From positions 1-13,103 of the forward strand of contig CAILMU010000140.1 in assembly GCA_903835325.1 (NCBI GenBank): a stretch of 13,103 nt of DNA, read 5' to 3'. The DNA is from an uncultured Microcaldota archaeon (GTDB taxonomy: Archaea; Micrarchaeota; Micrarchaeia; Anstonellales; Bilamarchaeaceae). Both the position numbers and the translations under genes were made by a program. Each line of letters opens with the position of its first letter. Within the stretch, counting starts at the first letter, position 1. This document shows, one piece after another, positions 7,019 to 13,012 of the stretch. The notes below the pieces were generated by a model, which saw nothing but the letters and a program-made list of their open reading frames with translations, was not told the DNA's origin and did no database searches.

Positions 7019-7748
7019 AACGTATGCACCTCTTTCCAACCGCGAGGCCGCTCTGGTCGAGCTGGAAAGCCCGGATCTCGTCGCTGTGGTTTGTGTCCCT
7101 CATCTTGAGTATCTCGATCGCCCTCTGCCGGTGGATTCCCAGGCGGGAGTAGTAGAGCTGGATGATGCCGTCTGTGAGGAAGCCTATCCTCCCATGCGAA
7201 TCCCTCACCGGGCTTATCGGGCTCTCGGATGTCACCAACGAGGTCGTCTTCCATTTCCTGAGTATCTCCAGCAGGGACAGTATGGATTCGTTGGCCTTGT
7301 ATTTGTTCTCGAACATCATCTCATAGGCGGTCAGCGAATCGATGGCGAGCCGTTTTGCCCCCAGCGCTTCGACCGTGTCCCTTATTACGCCGCCTCCCTC
7401 GTCGATTATCTTGACTATCTCATGGGGCTGGTAACGGATTATCGAGAACCTGTTGGTCTTGGAGAGGTTCTTGAGGTTCCAGCCGAAGACGTCGCTATGC
7501 TGGAAAATCATCTCTTCGGATTCTGCGAAGCTGATGAGAACGCCGGGCTCATCGCACTTGGTCGCGCCATAATAAAGGTATTGAAGGCAGAAAAGCGTCT
7601 TGCCGGCGCCTGTGCCGCCCTGCACGAGGACCGTGCTGTCGCGGACATACCCGCCGTTCATCATTTCGTCTAATCCCGTGATACCGGTCTCTGCCCTCTC
7701 GAGCTTGAATTCGGGCCGTATGGAGGGTTTGTTCCTGACTTTTGCCAC
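7011..7748 (-). CDS. KaiC/ArlH-like RecA-superfamily ATPase at the head of the pilus operon
   Basis: 245 residues, a single KaiC domain. It opens with the family signature TGITGLDEMMNGG (21-33), Walker A GGTGAGKT (44-51), the strand with the catalytic-glutamate region SFAESEE (73-79), Walker B RLAIDS with D137 (133-138), and the C-terminal EILKMRDTNHSDE pattern (212-224) typical of archaeal KaiC-like proteins. In KaiC two adjacent glutamates follow that strand; here the first is alanine (A75) and the second E76, so hydrolysis may be altered. In the archaellum the homologous ArlH binds the motor ATPase ArlI and the platform ArlJ; this gene precedes pilins, a motor and a platform in the same order. 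It is cytoplasmic. Start GTG 7748 has GGTGG at 7753-7757. The gene overlaps the VWA pilin by 8 bases. It is probably the first gene of the operon. Its identity as ArlH rather than a generic KaiC-like regulator is uncertain. Confidence 0.85.
   Translation of the reverse strand: MAKVRNKPSIRPEFKLERAETGITGLDEMMNGGYVRDSTVLVQGGTGAGKTLFCLQYLYYGATKCDEPGVLISFAESEEMIFQHSDVFGWNLKNLSKTNRFSIIRYQPHEIVKIIDEGGGVIRDTVEALGAKRLAIDSLTAYEMMFENKYKANESILSLLEILRKWKTTSLVTSESPISPVRDSHGRIGFLTDGIIQLYYSRLGIHRQRAIEILKMRDTNHSDEIRAFQLDQSGLAVGKRCIRFD
7027..7033 (-). promoter_or_regulatory. Shine-Dalgarno site deciding the TTG start at 7018
   Basis: AGAGGTG on the minus strand with an 8-base gap to TTG at 7018. No comparable site precedes the in-frame TTG at 7039. 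The chosen start overlaps the stop of the KaiC-like gene (TTGACTGA, 7011-7018). Confidence 0.55.
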
Positions 7749-7793
7749 CAGACCACCTTTTAACCTTGATAATCATGGGAGAACCATGTTCAG

Positions 7794-7802
7794 ATTTAAA
7801 TA
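7794..7802 (-). promoter_or_regulatory. Candidate TATA box for the KaiC-like/pilin operon
   Basis: TATTTAAAT on the minus strand sits in the 63-base gap between the calcium-type ATPase and the KaiC-like gene. A start of transcription about 27 bases on (near 7771) would leave a leader of about 23 bases carrying the ribosome site AAAAGGTGG. The box lies within 10 bases of the upstream gene, and no oligo-T terminator separates them. Confidence 0.5.
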
Positions 7803-7811
7803 GATTGGGGA

Positions 7812-10517
7812 TCACCCGGTTTTTTCTGGGAAGAGCTTTTTCGAGATAGCAAGCGGGACGGCCAGCAGAGCCAGGAACCCAAGCAGGCCTGCCCCGATGA
7901 CCTCAGCTTCCGCGATTCCCAGAGGCACTATCCCGAAAAGGGAGTTCAGCGGCGTGTATATTATCAGGAGCTGAAGCAGGATGGATGAAGCGACGGCCAG
8001 GTGCAGCCACATGTTGGAGAGGAGGTCTGACTTGTATATCCATCTGACCACGTAGACGACGAGCATCTCCAGCAATACGAGCATGGTGAAGAGCACGGTC
8101 TGCGCCTTGGCAGTATCGCCGAGTGAGAGCATATACGCATAGACGGCGCATATCGCGGCTGTCGCGCTCATGCCAATGGAGAGGACAATCGACAGCGTGG
8201 GCATGTCCACGACCCGCTCCCCTTTTTGCCTCGGCCGCCCCCTCATGATATCTTTTCCCGGAGGGTCCACGCCCAGAGCGAGGGCGGGCAGGCCGTCGGT
8301 GACCAGATTTATCCAAAGGAGCTGTATGGCTATCTTCGCGGCTATGCCGAAGCCGGATATGGAGGATATGAAAATGATGAGGACCTCTGCGATATTCGCG
8401 CCGAGGAGGTAGACCACGAACTTGCGGATGTTGTCGAATGTGCCCCGCCCCTCCTTTATCGCATCGTGGATGGTGACGAAATTGTCGTCGAGGAGTATCA
8501 TGTCGCTTGCCTGTTTCGTCACCTCGGTCCCGCGGATGCCCATGCTCACCCCCACATCCGAGTTCTTTATGGCCGCGGCATCGTTGACCCCGTCGCCGGT
8601 CATGCAGACGACATGTCCGCGCTTCTGGAGATGGCGGAGTATCATGACCTTGTGCTTCGGCGCTGTTCTCGCGAAGATATCGGTGCCTGAGAATGCCCTC
8701 TCCAGCGAGCGTTCATCCATGGAATCAAGCTCGGCCCCGGTCATCGCTTTCCCTTTGAACCCCAGTTCATGCCCGACAGCCTCTGCCGTGAGCTTGTTGT
8801 CGCCGGTTATCATGATGACACGGATGCCGGCGCTCCGGCAATCGGCGATTGCCTGTTTCACCCCTTCCCTGGGCGGGTCTATCATCCCCATGAGGCCCAG
8901 GAAAATGAGCCCGTTCTCAGCATCTTTTTCGGAATCCGATGCCGGATTCTCCTTATAGGCGAAACCGAGAACCCGCAGGGCATTGCCAGCCATCTCGTCG
9001 TTCTTGGCCATGATCGAGCGCCGTTCGGCATCGGACAATTTCTTCGCGCCTGCTCCCCCATTTCCGATTATGCGGTCGCAACGCCCGAGAAGCACTTCCG
9101 GAGCGCCCTTGACGAACGAATACCGCGTTTTGGTTTTTGTGTCCGCATTTTTTTCCGGATTCGCATCCTCATTCATCGTGGACATGAGCTTCCGCTCTGA
9201 TGAGAACGGATTCTCCCCCACCCGCTCGAAGCGCCCCATTTCTGAATCGATATCGAGCCCGGCTTTCAATGCTGCTATCAGGATAGCTATCTCGGTCGGG
9301 TCGCCCTTGAAGACCTCTCTGCCCCCTTCCCGGGCTATCCGCGAATCGTTGCAGAGAAGGGCGCATCGCATCAATGGGATCATATCCTTTTCCATGAGAG
9401 CGGTATCCTGATTCGCGTTTTTCCGCATATCATGGCCTTTCCCTTTCACCTCTATCACGCCTTTCCCGGGCGTCCATATCCGGGTGACGGTCATCACATT
9501 CTCGGTCAATGTCCCGGTCTTGTCCGTGCAGATGGTATCTATCGAGCCCAGGTCCTGGACGGTCGAGAGGCGCCGTGTCAGGGCGTGCTTCTTGAGCATC
9601 CGATTCGTCGCAAAAGAGAGGCTTAGGGTCACTACCGCGGGAAGACCTTCGGGAATGGCTGCCACACCGAGGGCCACGGCGGTGATGAAAACGAATAGCA
9701 GGTCCTTGTGCTGGAGCAGGATCTGGCTTGCGGCTATCACGACCAGGATTGCGAGCGTGATGATGGATACCTTCCTGCCAAGATCCTCTATCTCGATCTG
9801 GAACTGCGTTATCTTCTTCGGGGCTTCAGAGATCTCTTTCGCGATCTGGCCGATCTCGCTGGTGAGGCCAGTCTGCGTCACTACGGCCCTTCCCCTGCCC
9901 CGCGTTATCACGGAATTCATGAACAGGAGGTTCGAGCGCTCGGCAAGAGGCGCTACTTTGTCGAGCATGCGGTCCTCCTTCTCAGACGGCATGCTCTCCC
10001 CTGTGAGGCTTGATTCGTCTGCGTAGAGTGAGTGCGCCTCGAGGATGCGCGCATCAGCTGCTACCTTGTCGCCTTCCCCGAGCAGGAGCACATCGCCCGG
10101 GACGACATCTAAAGAATGTATCTCCTGTTCGCGTCCGTCCCTCAGCACGCGCGCTTTCGGGGCAGACATGCGGGTCAGCGCCTCTATGCTCTGCTCGGCC
10201 TTGTATTCCTGGAAGAAGCCGAAGACGGCATTAGCGAGGACGATACCGAATATCAGGACCGCGTCGAATATGTCCGCTTCGCCAGGCTGGAGGATGCTGA
10301 TGCCAAGCGAAATGAAAGCTGCAGAGAGCAGGACGAGCACAAGGAGGTTGTTGAATTGGTGGATGAATATCGAAAGCGGGGAGATTTTTTTCTTTATCTC
10401 TATGGAATTCGGCCCGTAGCGAATAAGCCGCTCGGCGGCCTCCTCTTCACGCAGCCCATGCTCAGAGGTGTCGAGCAGCCCGAGCAGCTCGTTTTTGGGG
10501 AGCGTGTGCCATTCCAT
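7812..10517 (-). CDS. P2A-type calcium-transporting P-type ATPase
   Basis: 901 residues, complete. It uses ATP to move cations across the cytoplasmic membrane, most likely calcium export. Actuator motif TGES (172-175); phosphorylation motif DKTGT with D332; KGAPE (470-474) in the nucleotide domain; TGDN (571-574); hinge GDGVND (641-646). Transport residues match the SERCA pattern: TM4 AAIPEGLPAVV with E290, TM5 NIAEV with N708 and E711, TM6 NLVTDGLPA with N737, T740 and D741, and TM8 LLEML with E817. Both calcium-site residue sets of SERCA therefore appear present, unlike one-site PMR1-type pumps. Ten membrane helices are expected, and the N-terminal cation-ATPase domain is visible (1-60). 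A variable acidic stretch lies at about 449-465 and the C-terminus ends KLFPEKTG. The ATG at 10517 has no ribosome site but has a TATA-like box at the leaderless distance. Manganese or other divalent transport is the main alternative. Confidence 0.95.
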   Translation of the reverse strand: MEWHTLPKNELLGLLDTSEHGLREEEAAERLIRYGPNSIEIKKKISPLSIFIHQFNNLLVLVLLSAAFISLGISILQPGEADIFDAVLIFGIVLANAVFGFFQEYKAEQSIEALTRMSAPKARVLRDGREQEIHSLDVVPGDVLLLGEGDKVAADARILEAHSLYADESSLTGESMPSEKEDRMLDKVAPLAERSNLLFMNSVITRGRGRAVVTQTGLTSEIGQIAKEISEAPKKITQFQIEIEDLGRKVSIITLAILVVIAASQILLQHKDLLFVFITAVALGVAAIPEGLPAVVTLSLSFATNRMLKKHALTRRLSTVQDLGSIDTICTDKTGTLTENVMTVTRIWTPGKGVIEVKGKGHDMRKNANQDTALMEKDMIPLMRCALLCNDSRIAREGGREVFKGDPTEIAILIAALKAGLDIDSEMGRFERVGENPFSSERKLMSTMNEDANPEKNADTKTKTRYSFVKGAPEVLLGRCDRIIGNGGAGAKKLSDAERRSIMAKNDEMAGNALRVLGFAYKENPASDSEKDAENGLIFLGLMGMIDPPREGVKQAIADCRSAGIRVIMITGDNKLTAEAVGHELGFKGKAMTGAELDSMDERSLERAFSGTDIFARTAPKHKVMILRHLQKRGHVVCMTGDGVNDAAAIKNSDVGVSMGIRGTEVTKQASDMILLDDNFVTIHDAIKEGRGTFDNIRKFVVYLLGANIAEVLIIFISSISGFGIAAKIAIQLLWINLVTDGLPALALGVDPPGKDIMRGRPRQKGERVVDMPTLSIVLSIGMSATAAICAVYAYMLSLGDTAKAQTVLFTMLVLLEMLVVYVVRWIYKSDLLSNMWLHLAVASSILLQLLIIYTPLNSLFGIVPLGIAEAEVIGAGLLGFLALLAVPLAISKKLFPEKTG

Positions 10518-10540
10518 AGGCTGAAGCTTGGTGAGGCATT

Positions 10541-10550
10541 ATTTAATTAG
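10541..10550 (-). promoter_or_regulatory. Candidate TATA box for the calcium-type ATPase
   Basis: CTAATTAAAT on the minus strand (continuing into AATG), centred about 28 bases from the A of the ATG at 10517. This spacing again places transcription start almost at the start codon, and no Shine-Dalgarno is seen, so a leaderless mRNA is plausible. Confidence 0.5.
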
Positions 10551-10586
10551 TTAAGCATGCCCGGGCCCATTGGATGCGGTAGACTC

Positions 10587-10682
10587 GGAGAAAGAAAAAT
10601 GGGAAAGAGAAAAAGGCAAAGAGGAAAAAATCAAAAGGCGACCAAGGAAAAATAGGAAAAAGGAAAAATCAAAAAAGGAATA
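10587..10682 (-). terminator. Long polypyrimidine/oligo-T tract, probable archaeal terminator of the FKBP gene
   Basis: On the plus strand this is almost entirely A and G (runs of 4-6 A such as GGAAAAATAGGAAAAAGG), so the minus-strand RNA is a chain of U4-U6 runs broken by CC or GCC. It starts a dozen bases past the FKBP stop at 10695-10697. Archaeal RNA polymerase terminates at oligo-U stretches without needing a hairpin, so multiple runs give a strong composite terminator. The length (about 95 bases, at least eight T runs) is unusual. Confidence 0.6.
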
Positions 10683-10694
10683 ACGACCCGCGCA

Positions 10695-11642
10695 TCACTG
10701 GGTCCCGGTTTCGTCGCCCCGGACGATATTGCGCATCGTCACTGTGAAATCCAGGGTCTTGTTGGCAAGCGGATTGTTCGAATCCAGCGTGATGGTCTGG
10801 TTGGTCTTGTCCAGGACCTTGTAGACGGTCGCGGCCCCGGTCGTAGGGTTCGGCAGCTGGTAGGTCTTGTTCACATCGAGCGCGTATTCTATCCGGGCGG
10901 TCAGGTTGCCGACCAAGCCGGTCACGACCTCCGGGATGCCGTTCACTGTGAGGTTCTGGCCAGGGCTGAGAAGGTAGAATATCGTGACATTCTGGTCATT
11001 GTAGTCCTGGATGAAGACAGTGCCGTAATTCGTGTAGTAGCCGGTCCCGTTAGATATGTTCACGCCCTGCGACTCGAGATAAGGGCGTGGGACGACTTCG
11101 CTCATGTTCATGTCGTAGTAGCGCGGGATCTGGAGCACCTTCTTCGGGTCATACAGGCCGTAGCCCCGGGCAGGATCCACCTGGAAGCTGACGGTCTCGT
11201 TGATGGTCATCCCCACGGTGTCGATGATGAATCCGGGGATCATGCTGCTGTTGAAGTCCTCCTTGAAAGTGATGGGCGCATATCTCCTGTTCGGGTTCAG
11301 GATGCCCGATTCGTTGGCGAGCGTCGCGTTGCTTGTGTCCAACACCTTGCCGTCCACGCGCAGGGTGTAATCCACAGTGACCGTGTCTCCGATAGCGGCA
11401 GGATAGCCGGGGGGCAGGGGAACTGAGCTGTTCGATAGGTTCGAAGGCGGTTGCGCCGTTGCATTCGTTGGCAGGGTCGTCGCGTTCGTTGGAGGTGCGA
11501 TCGTATTCGCAGGCGGGACAACCGTGCCGTTGCTCAGTATCGGCGGCTGGCTGGTCGTGTTCGTAGCCGGAGGGTTCGGGTTGATGCATCCGAGCAACAG
11601 CAGTCCGGCAGCCAATAGCATGAAGATGATGATTTTGCGCAT
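10695..11642 (-). CDS. Lipid-anchored extracytoplasmic FKBP-type peptidyl-prolyl cis-trans isomerase
   Basis: 315 residues from ATG 11642. MRKIIIFMLLAAGLLLLGC is a lipoprotein signal with lipobox LLGC and the modified cysteine at 19. A flexible linker rich in P, T and N (about 22-80) with many N-X-S/T sites follows. The FKBP domain begins IGDTVTVDYTLRVDGKVLDTS (84-104), continues MIPGFIIDTVGM (134-145) and PARGYG (157-162), has an inserted flap-like region (about 170-280) and closes with DSNNPLANKTLDFTV (287-301), the SlyD/archaeal long-FKBP C-terminal strand pattern. It is predicted to help fold or chaperone exported proteins on the outer face of the membrane. AAGGAGGT at 11651-11658 ends 8 bases from the ATG, so the longer in-frame reading back to 11786 is rejected. 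Followed by the polypyrimidine terminator; transcribed alone. Confidence 0.92.
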   Translation of the reverse strand: MRKIIIFMLLAAGLLLLGCINPNPPATNTTSQPPILSNGTVVPPANTIAPPTNATTLPTNATAQPPSNLSNSSVPLPPGYPAAIGDTVTVDYTLRVDGKVLDTSNATLANESGILNPNRRYAPITFKEDFNSSMIPGFIIDTVGMTINETVSFQVDPARGYGLYDPKKVLQIPRYYDMNMSEVVPRPYLESQGVNISNGTGYYTNYGTVFIQDYNDQNVTIFYLLSPGQNLTVNGIPEVVTGLVGNLTARIEYALDVNKTYQLPNPTTGAATVYKVLDKTNQTITLDSNNPLANKTLDFTVTMRNIVRGDETGTQ

Positions 11643-11650
11643 ACTCTTCA

Positions 11651-11658
11651 ACCTCCTT
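11651..11658 (-). promoter_or_regulatory. Shine-Dalgarno AAGGAGGT deciding the FKBP start
   Basis: A full AAGGAGGT on the minus strand, 8 bases before the ATG at 11642. It rules out the upstream GTG-type start at 11786 that would add 48 residues lacking any signal-peptide logic. Confidence 0.75.
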
Positions 11659-11682
11659 CTCGTCTTGGATATTTCCTGATGA

Positions 11683-11692
11683 TTAAAAAATT
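11683..11692 (-). promoter_or_regulatory. Candidate TATA box for the FKBP gene
   Basis: AATTTTTTAA on the minus strand. It would place transcription start near 11661, giving a leader of about 20 bases that carries the AAGGAGGT site. It overlaps the first arm (11689-11696) of the structured element described separately, so box and element may interact, or the T6 run may instead act as a terminator for transcripts crossing the element on the minus strand. Confidence 0.35.
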
Positions 11693-11801
11693 GGGGCGTT
11701 GTGGACGACCGGGCGAACGTCGAAACGTTCGCTGGTCCACAGAACGGTTCGCCGTTCTGTAGGACGATTCGTCCACTTCCCCCCAATTCTTCGAATTGGG
11801 G
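11689..11801. repeat. Nested inverted-repeat element with alternative pairings
   Basis: Perfect arms: AATTGGGG 11689-11696 with CCCCAATT 11781-11788; GTGGACGA 11701-11708 with TCGTCCAC 11769-11776; inside these GCGAACGT 11713-11720 with ACGTTCGC 11725-11732 (CGAA loop), and ACAGAACGG 11739-11747 with CCGTTCTGT 11752-11760 (TTCG loop). Competing pairings: GTGGAC 11701-11706 with GTCCAC 11735-11740; GGACG 11762-11766 with CGTCC 11770-11774; CCCCAATTC 11781-11789 with GAATTGGGG 11793-11801. The strand is not determined. Confidence 0.8.
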
Positions 11802-11926
11802 TCACGGAGATTTGTCCGGGCATTTTGGATTATCCGCCCTCATGGTTTTTCCCAGGGGTTTTTGCCATGAGAATTGCGTGAGCCAAAAAGGCCTTTGAAC
11901 TCCGATATGCAGGTGTCGGCTCGTGT

Positions 11927-11946
11927 GCTTCCGGATATCCGGAAGC
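11927..11946. repeat. Perfect 20-base palindrome
   Basis: GCTTCCGGAT followed by its exact reverse complement ATCCGGAAGC, no spacer. It could be a dimeric regulator operator or a stem in RNA. It lies about 215 bases before the pyrF start. Confidence 0.75.
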
Positions 11947-12029
11947 GGGATCTGGAGCTTTGGCAACCCGTCAGCATGAAAGAAACGCTTCGGAGCCTCT
12001 GCCGTACTACCAGCTTATACTATAACCCC

Positions 12030-12043
12030 GCACGAAAACGTGC
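12030..12043. repeat. Small hairpin GCACG-AAAA-CGTGC
   Basis: Five perfect pairs closing an AAAA loop, part of the structured gap upstream of pyrF. Too short to carry weight alone. Confidence 0.45.
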
Positions 12044-12091
12044 ATTCAAACCACTAGCGGTTCGAACAGTATATTTTAGGGGGCGGACTGG

Positions 12092-12099
12092 TTTATATG
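12092..12099 (+). promoter_or_regulatory. Candidate TATA box for pyrF
   Basis: TTTATATG on the plus strand, which would start transcription near 12122 and give a leader of about 40 bases. A second A/T box (GTATATTTTA, 12069-12078) is an alternative. No Shine-Dalgarno precedes the pyrF ATG at 12162. Confidence 0.35.
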
Positions 12100-12161
12100 G
12101 GTTTCTGAATGGTCCTGCCCGAGCCATAAGCCATAAAAACAGGCTAATCGAGAACATTCCC

Positions 12162-12971
12162 ATGGACACCCGCGGATTTCTGGTGAAGCGCGCTCAGGAG
12201 ACCAGGACAATACTTTGTTTCGGAATCGATCCGGACAACCTGAAGATAGCCCCGGTCATGGGGGAAGGGGCCACCATGGATATGGCTATCCCGCAGTTCT
12301 TCCACCCGATAATCGAGAAGCTCATCGACGAGAACGCGATAAGCGCCATCAAACCCAATTACGCGTATTTCGCGCAGTACGGATTCGCGGGTTTCTATGC
12401 CCTCGAGGACATAATGCAGCATTATCGTAACAAGGTGCCGGTCATACTGGACGCCAAACGCGGGGATATCGGGAAAAGCAGCGATGCCTATGCGAAAGAG
12501 GTCTATGATTTCTGGGGAGCAGATGCTGTGACCATCAGCCCGTATATGGGATTCGATTCCGTTTCGCCTTTCCTCAAGGAAGACAAGCTCGCATACATGC
12601 TATGCAAGACCTCGAACACCGGAAGCGAGGATTTCCAGGAACTCCGGCTGAAAAGCGGCGCTATATACGAGAAGGTCGCCAGGAAAGCCGTTGAATGGAA
12701 GACCGGGATAGTGGTCGGGGCGACTGATGCCTCGATAAAGAAGATAATGAAGATAACGAAGGGCCATGTGCCGATGCTGATTCCCGGTATCGGGGCGCAG
12801 GGAGGCGACCTTGGGATGGTCCTGAAGGCGATAAAGGATAATGCTGCGATACACCGGATAAACGCCTCGTCTTCGATATCCTATGCTTACCAGAAATCAA
12901 AAGACAGACCTCAGGATGCTGCGCTTGCCGAGGCGCAGAAGCTGAATGCCGAGATGAGGAAATATCTGTGA
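12162..12971 (+). CDS. pyrF: Orotidine 5'-phosphate decarboxylase, type 2
   Basis: 269 residues. It converts orotidine 5'-monophosphate to UMP, the last step of de novo pyrimidine synthesis; cytoplasmic TIM barrel. Visible motifs: LCFGIDPD (18-25), AIKPNYAYF (62-70) with K64, the catalytic DAKRGD (D97, K99, D102) in VILDAKRGDIGKSSDAYA, the ISPYMGFDS strand (125-133), VGAT (185-188), and the phosphate-binding IPGIGAQGGD (207-216). The DAKRGDIG and PGIGAQGGD patterns and the length of about 270 residues mark the type 2 subfamily rather than the shorter type usual in many archaea. The open frame extends upstream to 11874, but the first 96 residues contain no family sequence, so the ATG at 12162 is chosen; the protein then starts a few residues before the first barrel strand. 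It stands alone on the plus strand, with no other pyrimidine gene in the window. Confidence 0.93.
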   Translation: MDTRGFLVKRAQETRTILCFGIDPDNLKIAPVMGEGATMDMAIPQFFHPIIEKLIDENAISAIKPNYAYFAQYGFAGFYALEDIMQHYRNKVPVILDAKRGDIGKSSDAYAKEVYDFWGADAVTISPYMGFDSVSPFLKEDKLAYMLCKTSNTGSEDFQELRLKSGAIYEKVARKAVEWKTGIVVGATDASIKKIMKITKGHVPMLIPGIGAQGGDLGMVLKAIKDNAAIHRINASSSISYAYQKSKDRPQDAALAEAQKLNAEMRKYL

Positions 12972-13012
12972 AAACGCGGATAAACCGAAAATGCGTATGA
13001 ACCGGGGAATCT

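Larger units (their letters stand above)
11643..12161. other. Gene-free, inverted-repeat-rich intergenic region between FKBP and pyrF
   Basis: This 519-base gap between divergent genes holds no convincing protein. It contains many short inverted repeats: the nested element at 11689-11801; CTCATGG/CCATGAG at 11839-11845 and 11865-11871; CCGATA/TGTCGG (one G-U pair) at 11902-11907 and 11914-11919; the 20-base palindrome at 11927-11946; and GCACG-AAAA-CGTGC at 12030-12043. The long open frame running into pyrF from 11874 has no ribosome site and no recognisable content. The density of stems suggests a structured RNA, a long leader or a repeat element; no known RNA family is recognised. Confidence 0.6.

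Noticed and set aside
7086..7673. 195-residue open frame on the plus strand
   Set aside because: Antisense to the KaiC-like gene, whose motifs are intact.
10599..10655. 18-residue lysine/arginine-rich reading frame on the plus strand
   Set aside because: It is created by the purine-rich complement of the polypyrimidine terminator; no ribosome site and low complexity.
11643..11786. 48-residue N-terminal extension of the FKBP protein
   Set aside because: It would bury the lipoprotein signal internally and runs through the hairpin element; AAGGAGGT at 11651-11658 marks the ATG at 11642.
11701..11801. CRISPR-like array from repeated GAACG/CGTTC and GGAC/GTCC units
   Set aside because: The units are arms of different stems, not evenly spaced direct repeats with unique spacers.
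12004..12029. tRNA-like start on the minus strand (GGGGTTA acceptor, D-arm GTAT-AAGCTGGTA-GTAC)
   Set aside because: The D-loop looks convincing, but no matching anticodon stem, no canonical T-arm and no acceptor partner appear at proper distances, even allowing a long variable arm or an intron. Worth a tRNAscan-SE check only.
12046..12069. T-loop-like GGTTCGAAC on the plus strand
   Set aside because: The flanking bases do not form a five-pair stem, and no tRNA body lies upstream.
11874..12161. 96-residue N-terminal extension of pyrF from TTG 11874
   Set aside because: No ribosome site, arginine-rich with no PyrF similarity, covers the palindrome and several stems; the family begins just after the ATG at 12162.
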